A stretch of 64,000 nt of DNA from Halobacteriales archaeon QS_4_62_28 (GTDB taxonomy: Archaea > Halobacteriota > Halobacteria > Halobacteriales > Haloarculaceae): contig PXRO01000053.1 of the NCBI GenBank assembly GCA_003021685.1, forward strand, positions 1-64,000, in the 5' to 3' direction. Position 1 is the first letter of the stretch, and each line of letters opens with the position of its first letter. Of the stretch, positions 1 through 9,849 are shown piece after piece. Under the pieces are notes generated by a model. The model saw nothing but the letters and a program-made list of their open reading frames with translations, searched no databases and had not been told where the DNA came from. The position numbers and the translations under genes are program-made.

Positions 1-232
1 AGGAGATACCGCGTCCCTGCCGGGACGCCGAACCCGCCACACCCCTCGCGGGGCTCACGTACTGAGCACGAACTGGAGTACACCCCTCGGGTGGAATCTT
101 GCCCCCGTCGGACGGGACGGACCCACGCACCGTTTTGCTGGGTGCGATGGCCGCCCCGACCCCGAACGCGGGGAAACCCCGGCGTCGTCGGGCCGCGCCC
201 GACTGCTTGCGGGATCTTCGATCCCGCTCTGT
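1..232 (-). pseudogene. possible tnpB 3'-end remnant (structured)
   Basis: This 3' fragment lies between the ABC ATPase stop and the window edge and is packed with short GC-rich hairpins. On the minus strand one frame stays open from a stop at 233-235 to base 2. It reads RGFPAFG, then DGGKIPPEGCTP, and aligns with a segment after tbp (29632-29733) reading PGFPHARG, then NGGEIPPRGRTP. The similarity between the two is seen directly. Assignment to the C-terminal tail and overlapping guide RNA of an IS200/IS605-type tnpB is inference. The left end is outside the window and no transposase core is visible. Confidence 0.4.
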
Positions 233-290
233 TTACGCCGGGGAGGATGTCATTCGGCGAAAACTCGACCATCCGAACACGGATCGGATC

Positions 291-1415
<1,125 letters not shown>

Positions 1416-1787
1416 GGGTGTCAATGTGTAGCGATTACGTAGTAAAGGTACCGGTCCATAGGTAATTTTAAATACTCCAGATGCAATGGATCTTGCAACT
1501 GGCATACGCAGCGACCCGTCCGGAACGACGCTCAGGGACGTTCCGGAATCAGCCGGTGTACCATGCATGACAGCTGATATGATAGCAACGAGTTGGACGC
1601 ATTCAGGGGACATCGATCCGTTTAGAGGTGCTCATGGCAGACGCCACTGGAGTCCATGGAGTCTCGAACGGAGAGTAAAACAACTCTCGGAGGCCGGCTC
1701 CGATGGCATCGGCCTGTTTCATGGCGATTTGCTGCAATTGCGGCGACACGGTACTGATTTTACTCACAATGAGAGGTGAGAAAAACG
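1416..1787. other. divergent promoter region, no gene seen
   Basis: About 370 bp separate the ATPase gene from the permease operon. A TATA-like element for the ATPase gene (minus strand) lies at 1465-1475. Close to the permease start, 1773-1780 (GAGGTGAG) is a good Shine-Dalgarno site. Short open frames here have no family resemblance and are not called. Confidence 0.6.
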
Positions 1788-2726
1788 ATGGCACGCTCTC
1801 CTAACGATCTGGGAGCGACTCGGTCGCGGATTCGACGGGTATCACGCACACTGGAACGTCGCTATCCCGTCCGTTGGGTACTCGCGGCTCCTGCTTTGGT
1901 ACTACTTGCAATATCTGTTGCTTTGCCAATACTCCTTACAATCCTTCTTAGTTTGACTGATGCCGGGCTCGCGGGCGATCTTCCTGATTTCATCGGGTTC
2001 GACAACTACCTATTTCAGGCTATATTCAATGATCGGTTCTACGGGGCGATTTTTACTACAGTAGTTTTTATGATTGGGGCTGTGTTCTCACAGTTCATCC
2101 TTGGATTCGGTTTCGCCCTCCTGTTGTGGGGCCAGAAGAAGCGTCGGAAGTTGTTTCTCACACCACTTCTGGCACCGATGTTCATCACGTGGGTTGCCGT
2201 TGGTCTCATCTTTCGATTCATTTTCAACCAGGAGTTCGGCATCGTTCCGCATCTGCTTGGATTCGTTGGGCTTGGCAACGTTCCCTGGTTATCCGATCCC
2301 ACCTTTGCACTCGTGACGATCGTTATTGCAGATACGTGGCAGTGGACGCCGTTCATTATGATTTTGATCCTTGCAGGGTTGGAGTCTCTCCCTAAAGCCC
2401 CCCACGAAGCAGCAAAGACCGATGGAGCGAGTGACGTCGAAGTTTTCAAGGATGTCACACTTCCACTCATGAAGCCAGTACTCGCGATTGCGCTGTTCAT
2501 ACGGACTATCGAAGCGTCGAAACTCTTCCCCAAAGTGATCACGATGACAAACGGCGGGCCGGGCACCGCAACGGAGAGCATAAGTTATCTAATTTATAAA
2601 ACGGCTTTCACCAATTTCCAGATTGCGCCGGCAGCCTCTCAGGCTGTCTCGGCGACTCTGATGGTACTGGGGTTTGCTCTCGTATATTGGTGGTTGCAGG
2701 TACGAGGTGAGAACTATGGCAGATAG
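1788..2726 (+). CDS. CUT1 sugar ABC transporter permease (MalF/UgpA type)
   Basis: Membrane-spanning subunit of a carbohydrate importer, 312 residues. The N-terminal third has a hydrophobic helix (VLAAPALVLLAISVALPILL), followed by about five more membrane segments. The EAA loop that docks on the ATPase reads EAAKTDGASDVEVFKDVTLPL, with the conserved EAA and G. Start ATG 1788 is preferred over GTG 1776 because the Shine-Dalgarno sequence GAGGTGA sits 8 nt upstream of it. The end overlaps the next permease by 11 bp, so the two are co-translated. Base composition is visibly AT-richer than in the flanking housekeeping genes. Confidence 0.93.
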   Translation: MARSPNDLGATRSRIRRVSRTLERRYPVRWVLAAPALVLLAISVALPILLTILLSLTDAGLAGDLPDFIGFDNYLFQAIFNDRFYGAIFTTVVFMIGAVFSQFILGFGFALLLWGQKKRRKLFLTPLLAPMFITWVAVGLIFRFIFNQEFGIVPHLLGFVGLGNVPWLSDPTFALVTIVIADTWQWTPFIMILILAGLESLPKAPHEAAKTDGASDVEVFKDVTLPLMKPVLAIALFIRTIEASKLFPKVITMTNGGPGTATESISYLIYKTAFTNFQIAPAASQAVSATLMVLGFALVYWWLQVRGENYGR

Positions 2727-3552
2727 CAGCGCATTTGAGACCGGGAGGGGCAGACAGCTAGTTCGTGACGCACTCTTGATCGTAGGGAGCTTAATTTTCG
2801 TTTTCCCGGTCGTCTGGATCGCTTGGACAGCGTTCAAACCCGCTGAATTATCGTACAAACCGGGAGCGACGGAGTTCACGCCAACCCTGGAATCGTTCAC
2901 TCTCGTTTTGACCGAATCAAGCGTGCCGCTGTACTTCTTCAACACGCTTGTGATTGCGATGGCAACGACTGTTATCTCGCTGACGGTGGGTGGACTGGCC
3001 GCCTATGCCATCACACGGTACAGGTCCTGGGGTCGGAAAATGTACTTTCTCTTTTTAATCCCGATACTGTTGCCACCCATTACACTTGTTGTCTCTATGT
3101 TCTTCGTCTACAACATCTTCGGCATCACGGACTCGCGTGTCACCATTGTCCTTGCGCAGATGAGTTTCGCAATCCCGTTTGCCGTCTGGTTTCTCACCGA
3201 GTTTTTCAGGGAACTGCCTGTGACCTTGGAAGAGGCGGCCATGGTTGACGGAGACACGCGCATCGAAGCGATCCTCTATATTTTGGTACCGAACGTTAAA
3301 AACGGGATCTTTGCGGCCGGTGTTATCATTTTCATTTACTCGTGGAATAATTTCCTCTTTCCGCTGTTGCTGACAGGTGAGGGGTCTCGGACACTCCCGG
3401 TCGAACTAAACAATTTCAATACGTTCGAGGGATTGCTCGTCGCGCAGATGTCAGCAGGAATACTGATTACGATCATTCCAGTGCTAATTCTGGCATTTTT
3501 CGTTCAAAAACAACTCGTTACCGGGATCGCCGTCGGAAGCGGCGTTGATTGA
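2716..3552 (+). CDS. CUT1 sugar ABC transporter permease (MalG/UgpE type)
   Basis: Second permease subunit of the same importer, 278 residues with six predicted membrane helices. The EAA loop reads EEAAMVDGDTRIEAILYILVP, typical of MalG-like proteins. ATG 2716 lies inside the end of the first permease (11 bp overlap) and is preceded by GAGGTGA at 2704-2710, which argues for translational coupling. The codons directly after its TGA continue without a stop into an SDR fragment (see 3553-3924). Confidence 0.93.
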   Translation: MADSSAFETGRGRQLVRDALLIVGSLIFVFPVVWIAWTAFKPAELSYKPGATEFTPTLESFTLVLTESSVPLYFFNTLVIAMATTVISLTVGGLAAYAITRYRSWGRKMYFLFLIPILLPPITLVVSMFFVYNIFGITDSRVTIVLAQMSFAIPFAVWFLTEFFRELPVTLEEAAMVDGDTRIEAILYILVPNVKNGIFAAGVIIFIYSWNNFLFPLLLTGEGSRTLPVELNNFNTFEGLLVAQMSAGILITIIPVLILAFFVQKQLVTGIAVGSGVD

Positions 3553-3924
3553 CCGAGCGAATCGATACCGTATCTGCGCGAAGGGAACGGCAACCTCATA
3601 GTTATGGATAGTGCTGCGGGACAGTATCCGGTGAAATCACAGCCGATATATGCCGCTTCCAAGTGGTGGGCTCGTGGGTTTGCGTTGAGTCTGTCAGGGA
3701 CCATGGAGCGGCACGGTATCGGTGTCACGGTTTTGCAACCATCGGAGGTTCGGACTGAGATTACCTCTCCGAAAGGAGTCTCCCGTGCCGAGCAACACGA
3801 CCCCGGTGAGGTCCTATCCACAGAACAAGCCGCGGAAGCCATTCTAATCGCTGCTTCACAGGAAGAGCCGGCAAACGTCGCCCAGCTGGACCTCTATCGT
3901 CGGGGTATGCTTAATTTCCTGTAG
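3553..3924 (+). pseudogene. SDR remnant, C-terminal half only
   Basis: About 123 in-frame codons follow the permease TGA directly, in the same frame. The translation carries the core of a short-chain dehydrogenase: GNLIVMDSAAG (beta strand and catalytic Ser region), then the YAASK active-site motif, a QPSEVRTEI segment and a C-terminal helix. The N-terminal Rossmann half with the TGxxxGIG nucleotide motif is missing, so it cannot be an active SDR. The first in-frame ATG is at 3604. It is most simply the tail of a gene cut when the transporter genes were inserted or rearranged. Confidence 0.7.
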
Positions 3925-3929
3925 TTCGT

Positions 3930-5324
3930 TCACTGTAGTATGTTTTCCACTCGCTCTATACCGGCCGAGATTGCTTCCTCCGGGGTCTTTTCTCCTGCAA
4001 CCGCCTGGGAGAGTTCGGTGCCGAAATCCTGTACAACCTGATTCGTCCCTGGGACGTTCGGCCATGGTTGAGCGTTGTTAAGCAAGGATTCCTGGATCTC
4101 GAAAAATGGCGGATTCGTTTCGATAACTTCCTCATCTGCCACGACGTCTGGCGCAGTCGGCACGGCACCGTTCATCGCTCGCCGTTTCCGCGATTCGAAT
4201 GATTCGATCCATTCGATGAACTGCCAGGCTGCCTCCGCTCGTTGCTCATCAAGGTTGGCTGGGATACTCCATGACCAACCGAACAGTGGGGGTCGTTTAC
4301 CTGGAACTTGGGCTATTCCGACCTTGTCTCCAAGTTCCTCGACTATCGGCGAGAACAGCGGGACATAGGATAACATGCTAAAAGCTTCTTCGTTCGTCAT
4401 GGCTTCTGTCGAATTAATGAAATTCCACTGCTTGGACGCCTCCGGCGCCCCTTCTTCCATATTTTCGATATATAGTTCGAGAGCTTCGACCGCGGCTTCC
4501 TTGTGATCACCGAGCATTACCTCACCGTCGGGGGTGACAAACTCACCGCCGAGGCCATTGAAATAATCCATATATTCGTCATGGATCATCGGACCTCGCT
4601 GACCATTCATTGCACATCCGTAGAAATCCTCGTCTGTACTTTCTGTGATGAATGTACAGAGGTCGACGAACTCTTCGATAGTCTCCGGGACCCTGTACTC
4701 TCCGTCGTATTGTTCTTCCAGATCCGGGTCCTCGAGGATGTCTTTACGATACATCATCACATGCGTGTAGTGAAAAAACGGGATACTCCAGACTGTGTCG
4801 TCATACGTCGCTGTCGCTTCCCAAACCTTGTCGTAGTAGGTGTCCCCGCTGACGACATCGCTGTCACTTATTCGACTCTCGAGCGGTTCGAGCAACCCCC
4901 CCTCCGCGAAGTCGCCTGGCCAGTAATGGTCCAGTGGTGCGATGTCTATACCCGGGTCGCTGGATTGGAGTTGCGTCGAGACACGCTCTGTCATTACCTC
5001 GTAGGAGATCACGTCCATCTCGACAGAAATACCTGTTTCCTCCTCAAACTCCGGCACCAGTGGCTCTAGCGCTGCCGTGTCTGGGTTGTTCTCGGCGACG
5101 ATAGTGATCGAGTCTGCAGGCTCGACGTCTCCGCCACTTTCACCGGTACTACCTCCATCTCCGGAACACCCTGCTGTGAAAGTGAGTCCTGTTGTGCCGA
5201 CCATTCCGAGTGTTTTGAGGGCCTTCCGTCGAGGAAGAGGTGGATCTGCATTGGCCCGACGTTTTCTTCTGTTGGATTCGCTGCTACAATCGCCGTTTGG
5301 TCGGTCCATGTCGTTATCGGTCAT
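3930..5324 (-). CDS. CUT1 sugar ABC transporter substrate-binding lipoprotein
   Basis: Extracellular solute-binding protein (family 1) that delivers sugar to the permeases, 464 residues. It has a Tat signal with twin Arg in PRRKALK at 31-37, a short hydrophobic stretch, and a lipobox TAGC with Cys53, followed by a Gly/Ser linker; it is therefore exported folded and lipid-anchored. ATG 5324 is chosen because it follows a GGAG site closely; the longer frame to 5378 lacks support. It is convergent with the permeases, so this importer is encoded by three transcription units. The sugar is unknown; the adjacent kinase and SDRs suggest a pentulose or polyol. Confidence 0.9.
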   Translation of the reverse strand: MTDNDMDRPNGDCSSESNRRKRRANADPPLPRRKALKTLGMVGTTGLTFTAGCSGDGGSTGESGGDVEPADSITIVAENNPDTAALEPLVPEFEEETGISVEMDVISYEVMTERVSTQLQSSDPGIDIAPLDHYWPGDFAEGGLLEPLESRISDSDVVSGDTYYDKVWEATATYDDTVWSIPFFHYTHVMMYRKDILEDPDLEEQYDGEYRVPETIEEFVDLCTFITESTDEDFYGCAMNGQRGPMIHDEYMDYFNGLGGEFVTPDGEVMLGDHKEAAVEALELYIENMEEGAPEASKQWNFINSTEAMTNEEAFSMLSYVPLFSPIVEELGDKVGIAQVPGKRPPLFGWSWSIPANLDEQRAEAAWQFIEWIESFESRKRRAMNGAVPTAPDVVADEEVIETNPPFFEIQESLLNNAQPWPNVPGTNQVVQDFGTELSQAVAGEKTPEEAISAGIERVENILQ

Positions 5325-5534
5325 TTTTAACTCCGCTTTATCCGGTGGCTCTTGCTTTATGAACGGTCCGAATGACACCAGTATGAGAGCATTAATAAAT
5401 CATTTTATCAATTTCATTATATTCACAACACAGATTCTCCGGTACAGACCCACGCTACGCGTCTATGAAGTACAATTCCGACCGCCCGTTTAAACAGCAA
5501 AAATTTATTTACATCTGTCGTTCACATAGCTCGT

Positions 5535-6314
5535 ATGTCCGTTATCGAACGATTCCAATTGGATCAGCAGTCAGCCATCGTGACCGGTGCGAGCCGGGGC
5601 ATCGGGCGAGCAATTGCAGATGGGCTTGCCGAGGTCGGTGCGAACGTCGTCATCGCGAACCGTAGCGAGGACCCTGGACGACAGGCTGCCGAAGAACTCG
5701 CCGACGAGCACGGCGTCGAAACACGGTGGATCGAAACCGACGTCTCCAAAGAGGCGTCTGTACGAAACATGATCGAGGAAACCGTCGATGCGTTCGGCAC
5801 CGTGGATGTCCTCGTCAACAACGCCGGCATCGTCTCGCTGTATCCGGCGGAGGAACTGGAACTCTCGGAGTTCCAGCGGATCATCGATGTCAATCTGACT
5901 GGTGCGTTCCTCTGTAGCAAGTACGCGGCACGAGAGATGAAAGACACCGGCGGCGGCAGCATCGTCAACATCTCGTCGATGTCGGGCAAGATCGCAAACT
6001 ACCCACAGGGCGAGGCCCACTACTGTGCCTCGAAATCCGGGATGGACGGATTCATGACCCAGGTAGCCTCCGAGTGGAGCGAGTACGGCATCCGCGTTAA
6101 CAACATCAGCCCGGGGTACATCCTGACGGACCTGAATCGCGAATACGTCGACGACAACCCCGAAATGGCCGAAACGTGGAAGGCCAACATGGTGATGGAC
6201 GAGTTCGGCACGCCCGAAGACATCGCACCCCTCGCTGTGTATCTCGCTTCCGACGCCGCCTCGTACGTGACCGGGGAGAACGTCGTCATCGACGGTGGGT
6301 ACACGGTCAGGTGA
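5535..6314 (+). CDS. SDR family oxidoreductase, polyol/ketose dehydrogenase type
   Basis: NAD(P)-dependent classical SDR, 259 residues. Motifs in order: TGASRGIG (about 17-24) for cofactor binding, NNAG (about 92-95), the catalytic Ser in NISSMSG, YCASK for the Tyr-Lys pair, and the C-terminal VTGENVVIDGGYTV. The pattern resembles mannitol, arabinitol or gluconate dehydrogenases. An A/T-rich box near 5502-5512 lies about 25-30 nt before ATG 5535, consistent with a nearly leaderless transcript. Position between a sugar importer and a sugar kinase supports a catabolic role; the substrate is not determined. Confidence 0.88.
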   Translation: MSVIERFQLDQQSAIVTGASRGIGRAIADGLAEVGANVVIANRSEDPGRQAAEELADEHGVETRWIETDVSKEASVRNMIEETVDAFGTVDVLVNNAGIVSLYPAEELELSEFQRIIDVNLTGAFLCSKYAAREMKDTGGGSIVNISSMSGKIANYPQGEAHYCASKSGMDGFMTQVASEWSEYGIRVNNISPGYILTDLNREYVDDNPEMAETWKANMVMDEFGTPEDIAPLAVYLASDAASYVTGENVVIDGGYTVR

Positions 6315-6426
6315 GTCACGGCCGGCCCGGGCAGCGGCGGTTCCCCACCGCCGAACGTCTCACCGGATACAATGCCTTCGTGTCGGGTGCCCGTCTTCGC
6401 CCGATGGGTGATCTCCGCGCCGTCTC

Positions 6427-6508
6427 ATAGTGACTGTCGTAACTGATGACCGGGTCGGTCGCACGCTGTCGTGTGATCGATCCCGTAAAGACGGACAACG
6501 GTCACTAT
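6427..6508 (+). repeat. MITE-like palindromic repeat, family F copy 1 (82 bp)
   Basis: Terminal inverted repeats ATAGTGACTGTCG / CGGTCACTAT flank an inner palindrome rich in GGTCGCACG and CGTGTGATC. A second copy of exactly 82 bp lies at 30540-30621 in opposite orientation and matches over nearly the whole length. The right end meets the stop codon of the downstream minus-strand SDR (6508-6510). It has no coding capacity; it is probably mobilised by a transposase elsewhere. Confidence 0.8.
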
Positions 6509-7365
6509 CAGAGTCCTTGGTAACTGCCGCCGTCAATGTGGAACTCGTGGCCGGTGACGAAGCCGTTCTGGAACAGCAGGAAATCCAGCACCTGGAGCAG
6601 ATCCTCCCGGTTCGGCGTCCGCCCGAGCGGCACGTCCTCCCGGCGCTCGCGGAACTCCGCTACCGAGAGGTCGTGTTCCTCGGCCCTGCGTGCGTAGTTT
6701 TCCTCCAACATCGGTGTGTCGATAGAACTGGGACAGAGCGCGTTGACTCTGATTTCCGGCCCCAGTTTGGCGGCCAGACACCGGGTGAGCATGATCGCTG
6801 CCGCCTTCGAGGTCCGGTAGGGTATCATGACTGGCTTCGGTTTGCGGCCGCTGATAGACGACGTTACCACGACGTGGCCGGGGTCTTCGCCCCGTTCGAG
6901 CAGCGGGAGCGACTCGAGTATCGTGAGGAACACGCCGTCGAGATTGACACCAATGACCGACTGCCAGTCAGCGTACGTGGTTTCCTCGAGCGTGATGGGG
7001 CCACTGACACCGGCATTCGCGAACAGGTAGTCGAGTCGTCCCTCCTCTCTCTCCACACTCTCAAGTAAGGCCTCGACGGACGACTCCTCCGTGACATCGA
7101 CGCGGCAGGCACGCGCACTTCCTCCAGCGGCCTCGAGTTCCCCGGCCGTCTTTTCGGCACCGGCCCGGTCGATGTCAGCTAAGACCACGTCGGCACCCTG
7201 GTGAGCCAGCCATCGCCCGATACTGGCACCGATGCCGGAGGCTCCGCCCGTGACAACCCCAACCCGCCCCTCGGCACGGGTCGAATCGTCGTGGTGGAAC
7301 TGTACACTGTTGCTGTCGGGACTCTCCGTGTCGGACGAATGGTTCTCGGAATCGAGCACGTGCAC
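6508..7365 (-). CDS. SDR family oxidoreductase
   Basis: Classical SDR of 285 residues with a Ser/Asp-rich leader of about 30 residues before the fold. Motifs: TGGASGIG for NAD(P) binding, ANAG, Ser in SSISGRKPKPVMIPYRTSK with Tyr-Lys as YRTSK, and a C-terminal GHEFHIDGGSYQGL. A TATA-like AACGCTTAA near 7385-7395 fits a leaderless start at 7365. It is convergent with the 5535 SDR and codirectional with the DeoR-like regulator upstream. It likely oxidises or reduces a sugar or polyol of the local pathway; specificity unknown. The MITE copy at 6427-6508 abuts its stop codon. Confidence 0.85.
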   Translation of the reverse strand: MHVLDSENHSSDTESPDSNSVQFHHDDSTRAEGRVGVVTGGASGIGASIGRWLAHQGADVVLADIDRAGAEKTAGELEAAGGSARACRVDVTEESSVEALLESVEREEGRLDYLFANAGVSGPITLEETTYADWQSVIGVNLDGVFLTILESLPLLERGEDPGHVVVTSSISGRKPKPVMIPYRTSKAAAIMLTRCLAAKLGPEIRVNALCPSSIDTPMLEENYARRAEEHDLSVAEFRERREDVPLGRTPNREDLLQVLDFLLFQNGFVTGHEFHIDGGSYQGL

Positions 7366-7493
7366 CGCTTTTTGCCCCCAGCGGTTAAGCGTTTTCGCCG
7401 GGCTACCTGCCCGCGGAGTCGATCAGAAGCACACCGAGTCTGTCGTGTCGTCGATCGAGTTTCGAGGAGTGTGTCGGTCGCGTCGAGTTGTGG

Positions 7494-8252
7494 TTATCTC
7501 TCACCGATAGCGATCGTGACGTCGTGTGCAGCCAGCGTCTCTCGGATCTCGTCCGAGACAGTCTCGTCTGTAATCACGAGGTCGATGTCCGAGAAATCGC
7601 AAAATTGGACGATGTTCTGGCTGTCTAACTTAGAGTGGTCGGCGAGGACGACCGCCCGCTGGCTGTTCGCGATCATCAGTTCCTTGAGTCGGGCTGCGTC
7701 GTGATACGCCGTGGTGAATCCAGCCTCGGCGTCGATTCCCTCCGTCCCAACGAAGGCCAGGTCGAAGTTCATCTGTTCGATGGCCTGCTCTGCGAGCGGT
7801 CCCGTGAGTCGTTGGTGATCCTTCTGGAACCGTCCACCAGTGAGTCGGACCTCCGCTTTGCTGTCGCCCAACTGGTAGGCGATGGTCGGATGATTCGTGA
7901 GTACCGAAAAGGGCAGGTCCTCCGGAACCGCCGTGGTGACTTCCAGTGTCGTCGACCCGGCACCAAAGGCGACCACCTGTTCTTCGTGTATTTCGTCGAC
8001 TGCCCGTTGTGCGATCGCTCTTTTCGCGTCCTGATTCTGGATTTTCCGTTTGTCGTACTCGTTGACACGGTCGACAACTGGCATCGCCCCACCGTGCGTT
8101 CGCTCGATGAGGTTCTGGTCGTCGAGGTAGTCCAGGTCACGCCTGACCGTCGTCTCTGAAACGTCCAGTTGCCCGGAGAGATCCTCTACCCGACACCCGT
8201 CCCGGACGGTCACGAGTTCGACGATCCGCCGTCGCCGCTCTTCTGGGAGCAT
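7494..8252 (-). CDS. DeoR/GlpR family transcriptional regulator
   Basis: Sugar-phosphate-responsive regulator, 252 residues. The N-terminus (about 1-60) is a DeoR winged helix: EERRRRIVELV, then LDVSETTVRRDLDYLDDQNLI, then RTHGG. The C-terminal domain (about 75-250) is the DeoR sensor fold, with FGAGSTTLEV for binding a phosphorylated ligand. ATG 8252 is used rather than the longer frame to 8294 because the family begins MLPEERR. It is divergent from the FGGY kinase with only about 94 bp between them, so it is the natural candidate to control the kinase and perhaps the SDRs. Confidence 0.92.
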   Translation of the reverse strand: MLPEERRRRIVELVTVRDGCRVEDLSGQLDVSETTVRRDLDYLDDQNLIERTHGGAMPVVDRVNEYDKRKIQNQDAKRAIAQRAVDEIHEEQVVAFGAGSTTLEVTTAVPEDLPFSVLTNHPTIAYQLGDSKAEVRLTGGRFQKDHQRLTGPLAEQAIEQMNFDLAFVGTEGIDAEAGFTTAYHDAARLKELMIANSQRAVVLADHSKLDSQNIVQFCDFSDIDLVITDETVSDEIRETLAAHDVTIAIGER

Positions 8253-8333
8253 GGTCGGACTAGTTGAGGCACCTCCACATATTCCTTTCCCCAACCGGCA
8301 CCTTTATTTGTTACTCACCGACACGAAAGGCAT

Positions 8334-8340
8334 GGTGATC
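8334..8340 (+). promoter_or_regulatory. Shine-Dalgarno site fixing the kinase GTG start
   Basis: GGTGATC matches the archaeal anti-Shine-Dalgarno sequence and lies about 7 nt before GTG 8347. There is no in-frame ATG nearby, so this decides the start. Confidence 0.65.
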
Positions 8341-8346
8341 TAACAC

Positions 8347-9849
8347 GTGTTCATCGGTATCGATACGGGTCACACGAACGTGACAGCCGTAGCGTTCGAC
8401 TCGGACTGGTCTGCCGTAGCCGAGCATACGATCGAGGCGGGAATGAACCAGCCCAGAGACGGCTGGCTCGCGATCCCGATAGAGGATCGCTGGGACACCG
8501 TCGTGACGTGTCTCAAAGCGGTGGCCGATGGGATCGACCAGCCGGTCCGGGGAATCGGTCTGGCAGGGGCTGGTGGGGGGCTCTATCCGCTGGATGCCGA
8601 TTGCGACCCCGTCAGGGACGGGATTCCGGCACTGGACGGGCGTACGCGCGGCGGGATGTTCGAGCGCTGGAAGGACGATGGGACCCGCCGGCAGATCTCG
8701 GAGATCACGGGTATTCCGTTGCCGCCGGGTGGCGCGCTCGCCACACTCCGGTGGCTCAAGGAACACGAACCCGACAACTACGACGCGACCGAACACGTCC
8801 TCAACCACAAGGATGTCGTCCGGTACAAACTCACCGGCGACCTCGCTAACGAGATTAGCGACGCCTGTTTCAGCTTCACCGATTACCGGACCCAGGAATA
8901 CGACGACACGCTGCTGGAACTGGCTGGCGTCCCAGACAAGCGCGACGCGTTGCCCGACCTCGTCCAGAATGCTTACGACGTCGCCGGCTACACGACGGCG
9001 GAGATCGAGCGTGTAACGGGTATCTCGGAGGGAACGCCGGTCGTTGCGGGTGCCCACGACGCCTGCGCGAACACCCTCGGCGTGGGAGCGCTGGGGACAG
9101 ACACCGTCACGACGGCCGGCGGGACGTGGTCGCTCTCGACGATGGCAATCGACGAACCGGCGGTCGATCTCGATCAGTGGTGTTGTGAGGCGTTCCTCGA
9201 AGCGGGCACTTACATGCTGGAAATATCGATGCCGACCGGAACGATCGCGCTGGACTGGTTCGTCGAAGACCTCTGTGAACCCGAGCGCCAGCGGGCCGAA
9301 CGCGAGGATCGCGTGATCTGGGACGTCATTGAGGAGACCATCGCGGGCGTCGAGACCAACGCCATATTTCACCCGTTTTTGTTCGGCAATCCGTGGGGGT
9401 ACATGTACGAGGAGACAGCCTCGGGGAGTTTCACAGGCTTGCGTCCATCCGATGGGCGCGTGGAGATGCTCCGGGCAGTCTACGAGGCCATCGCGTTCAT
9501 GCACCGCTGGCAGGTGGATCTCTTCGACGAGGCGTTCGGTGTCGAGGAAGTCCGGTTTACCGGCGGTGCGGCCCGGAGCGATTTTTGGGCAGGCATGTTC
9601 GCAGACGTCATGGACAAGCCGATGGTGATCACGACTGCCGACGAATCGGGCTGTCTCGGTGGGGCCTTGCTCGCCGCTATCGGTGTCGGTGAATTCGAAG
9701 GGCTGGCCGACGCCGCCGACGTAGTGACTGTTCAGCAGGTCTACCGTCCGGGCGAGGCCGACTACGAGAAACCGTACCGCGCCTTCCGGGCGTTGACGGA
9801 CCATCTGGAAGGAGTCTGGGACACGCACAGAGAACTCAAGGACGGCTAA
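8347..9849 (+). CDS. FGGY-family carbohydrate kinase, L-xylulokinase (LyxK)-like
   Basis: Cytoplasmic ATP-dependent sugar kinase, 500 residues, the standard FGGY length. The N-terminal phosphate loop is GIDTGHTN (4-11). The segment TLRWLKEHEPDNY, followed by a TGDL...NEISDA-type loop, resembles bacterial LyxK. The second ATPase half has GAHDACANTLGVGALG and, near residue 400, FTGGAARSDFW. It starts with GTG 8347 behind a strong ribosome site. Beside a DeoR regulator and two SDRs, it likely phosphorylates a ketose made by one of the dehydrogenases. Alternatives are a ribulokinase- or erythritol-kinase-type enzyme. Confidence 0.88.
   Translation: MFIGIDTGHTNVTAVAFDSDWSAVAEHTIEAGMNQPRDGWLAIPIEDRWDTVVTCLKAVADGIDQPVRGIGLAGAGGGLYPLDADCDPVRDGIPALDGRTRGGMFERWKDDGTRRQISEITGIPLPPGGALATLRWLKEHEPDNYDATEHVLNHKDVVRYKLTGDLANEISDACFSFTDYRTQEYDDTLLELAGVPDKRDALPDLVQNAYDVAGYTTAEIERVTGISEGTPVVAGAHDACANTLGVGALGTDTVTTAGGTWSLSTMAIDEPAVDLDQWCCEAFLEAGTYMLEISMPTGTIALDWFVEDLCEPERQRAEREDRVIWDVIEETIAGVETNAIFHPFLFGNPWGYMYEETASGSFTGLRPSDGRVEMLRAVYEAIAFMHRWQVDLFDEAFGVEEVRFTGGAARSDFWAGMFADVMDKPMVITTADESGCLGGALLAAIGVGEFEGLADAADVVTVQQVYRPGEADYEKPYRAFRALTDHLEGVWDTHRELKDG

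Noticed and set aside
1-232. RNase P RNA or SRP RNA, suggested by many hairpins
   Set aside because: Conserved RNase P (GAGGAAAGTC-type) and SRP helix 8 motifs are absent on both strands.
8342-8351. AACACGTGTT palindrome at the kinase GTG start, sharing CACGTG with the AGE-family promoter palindrome
   Set aside because: It covers the start codon, and a six-base core is easily found by chance; no shared spacing to the TATA.
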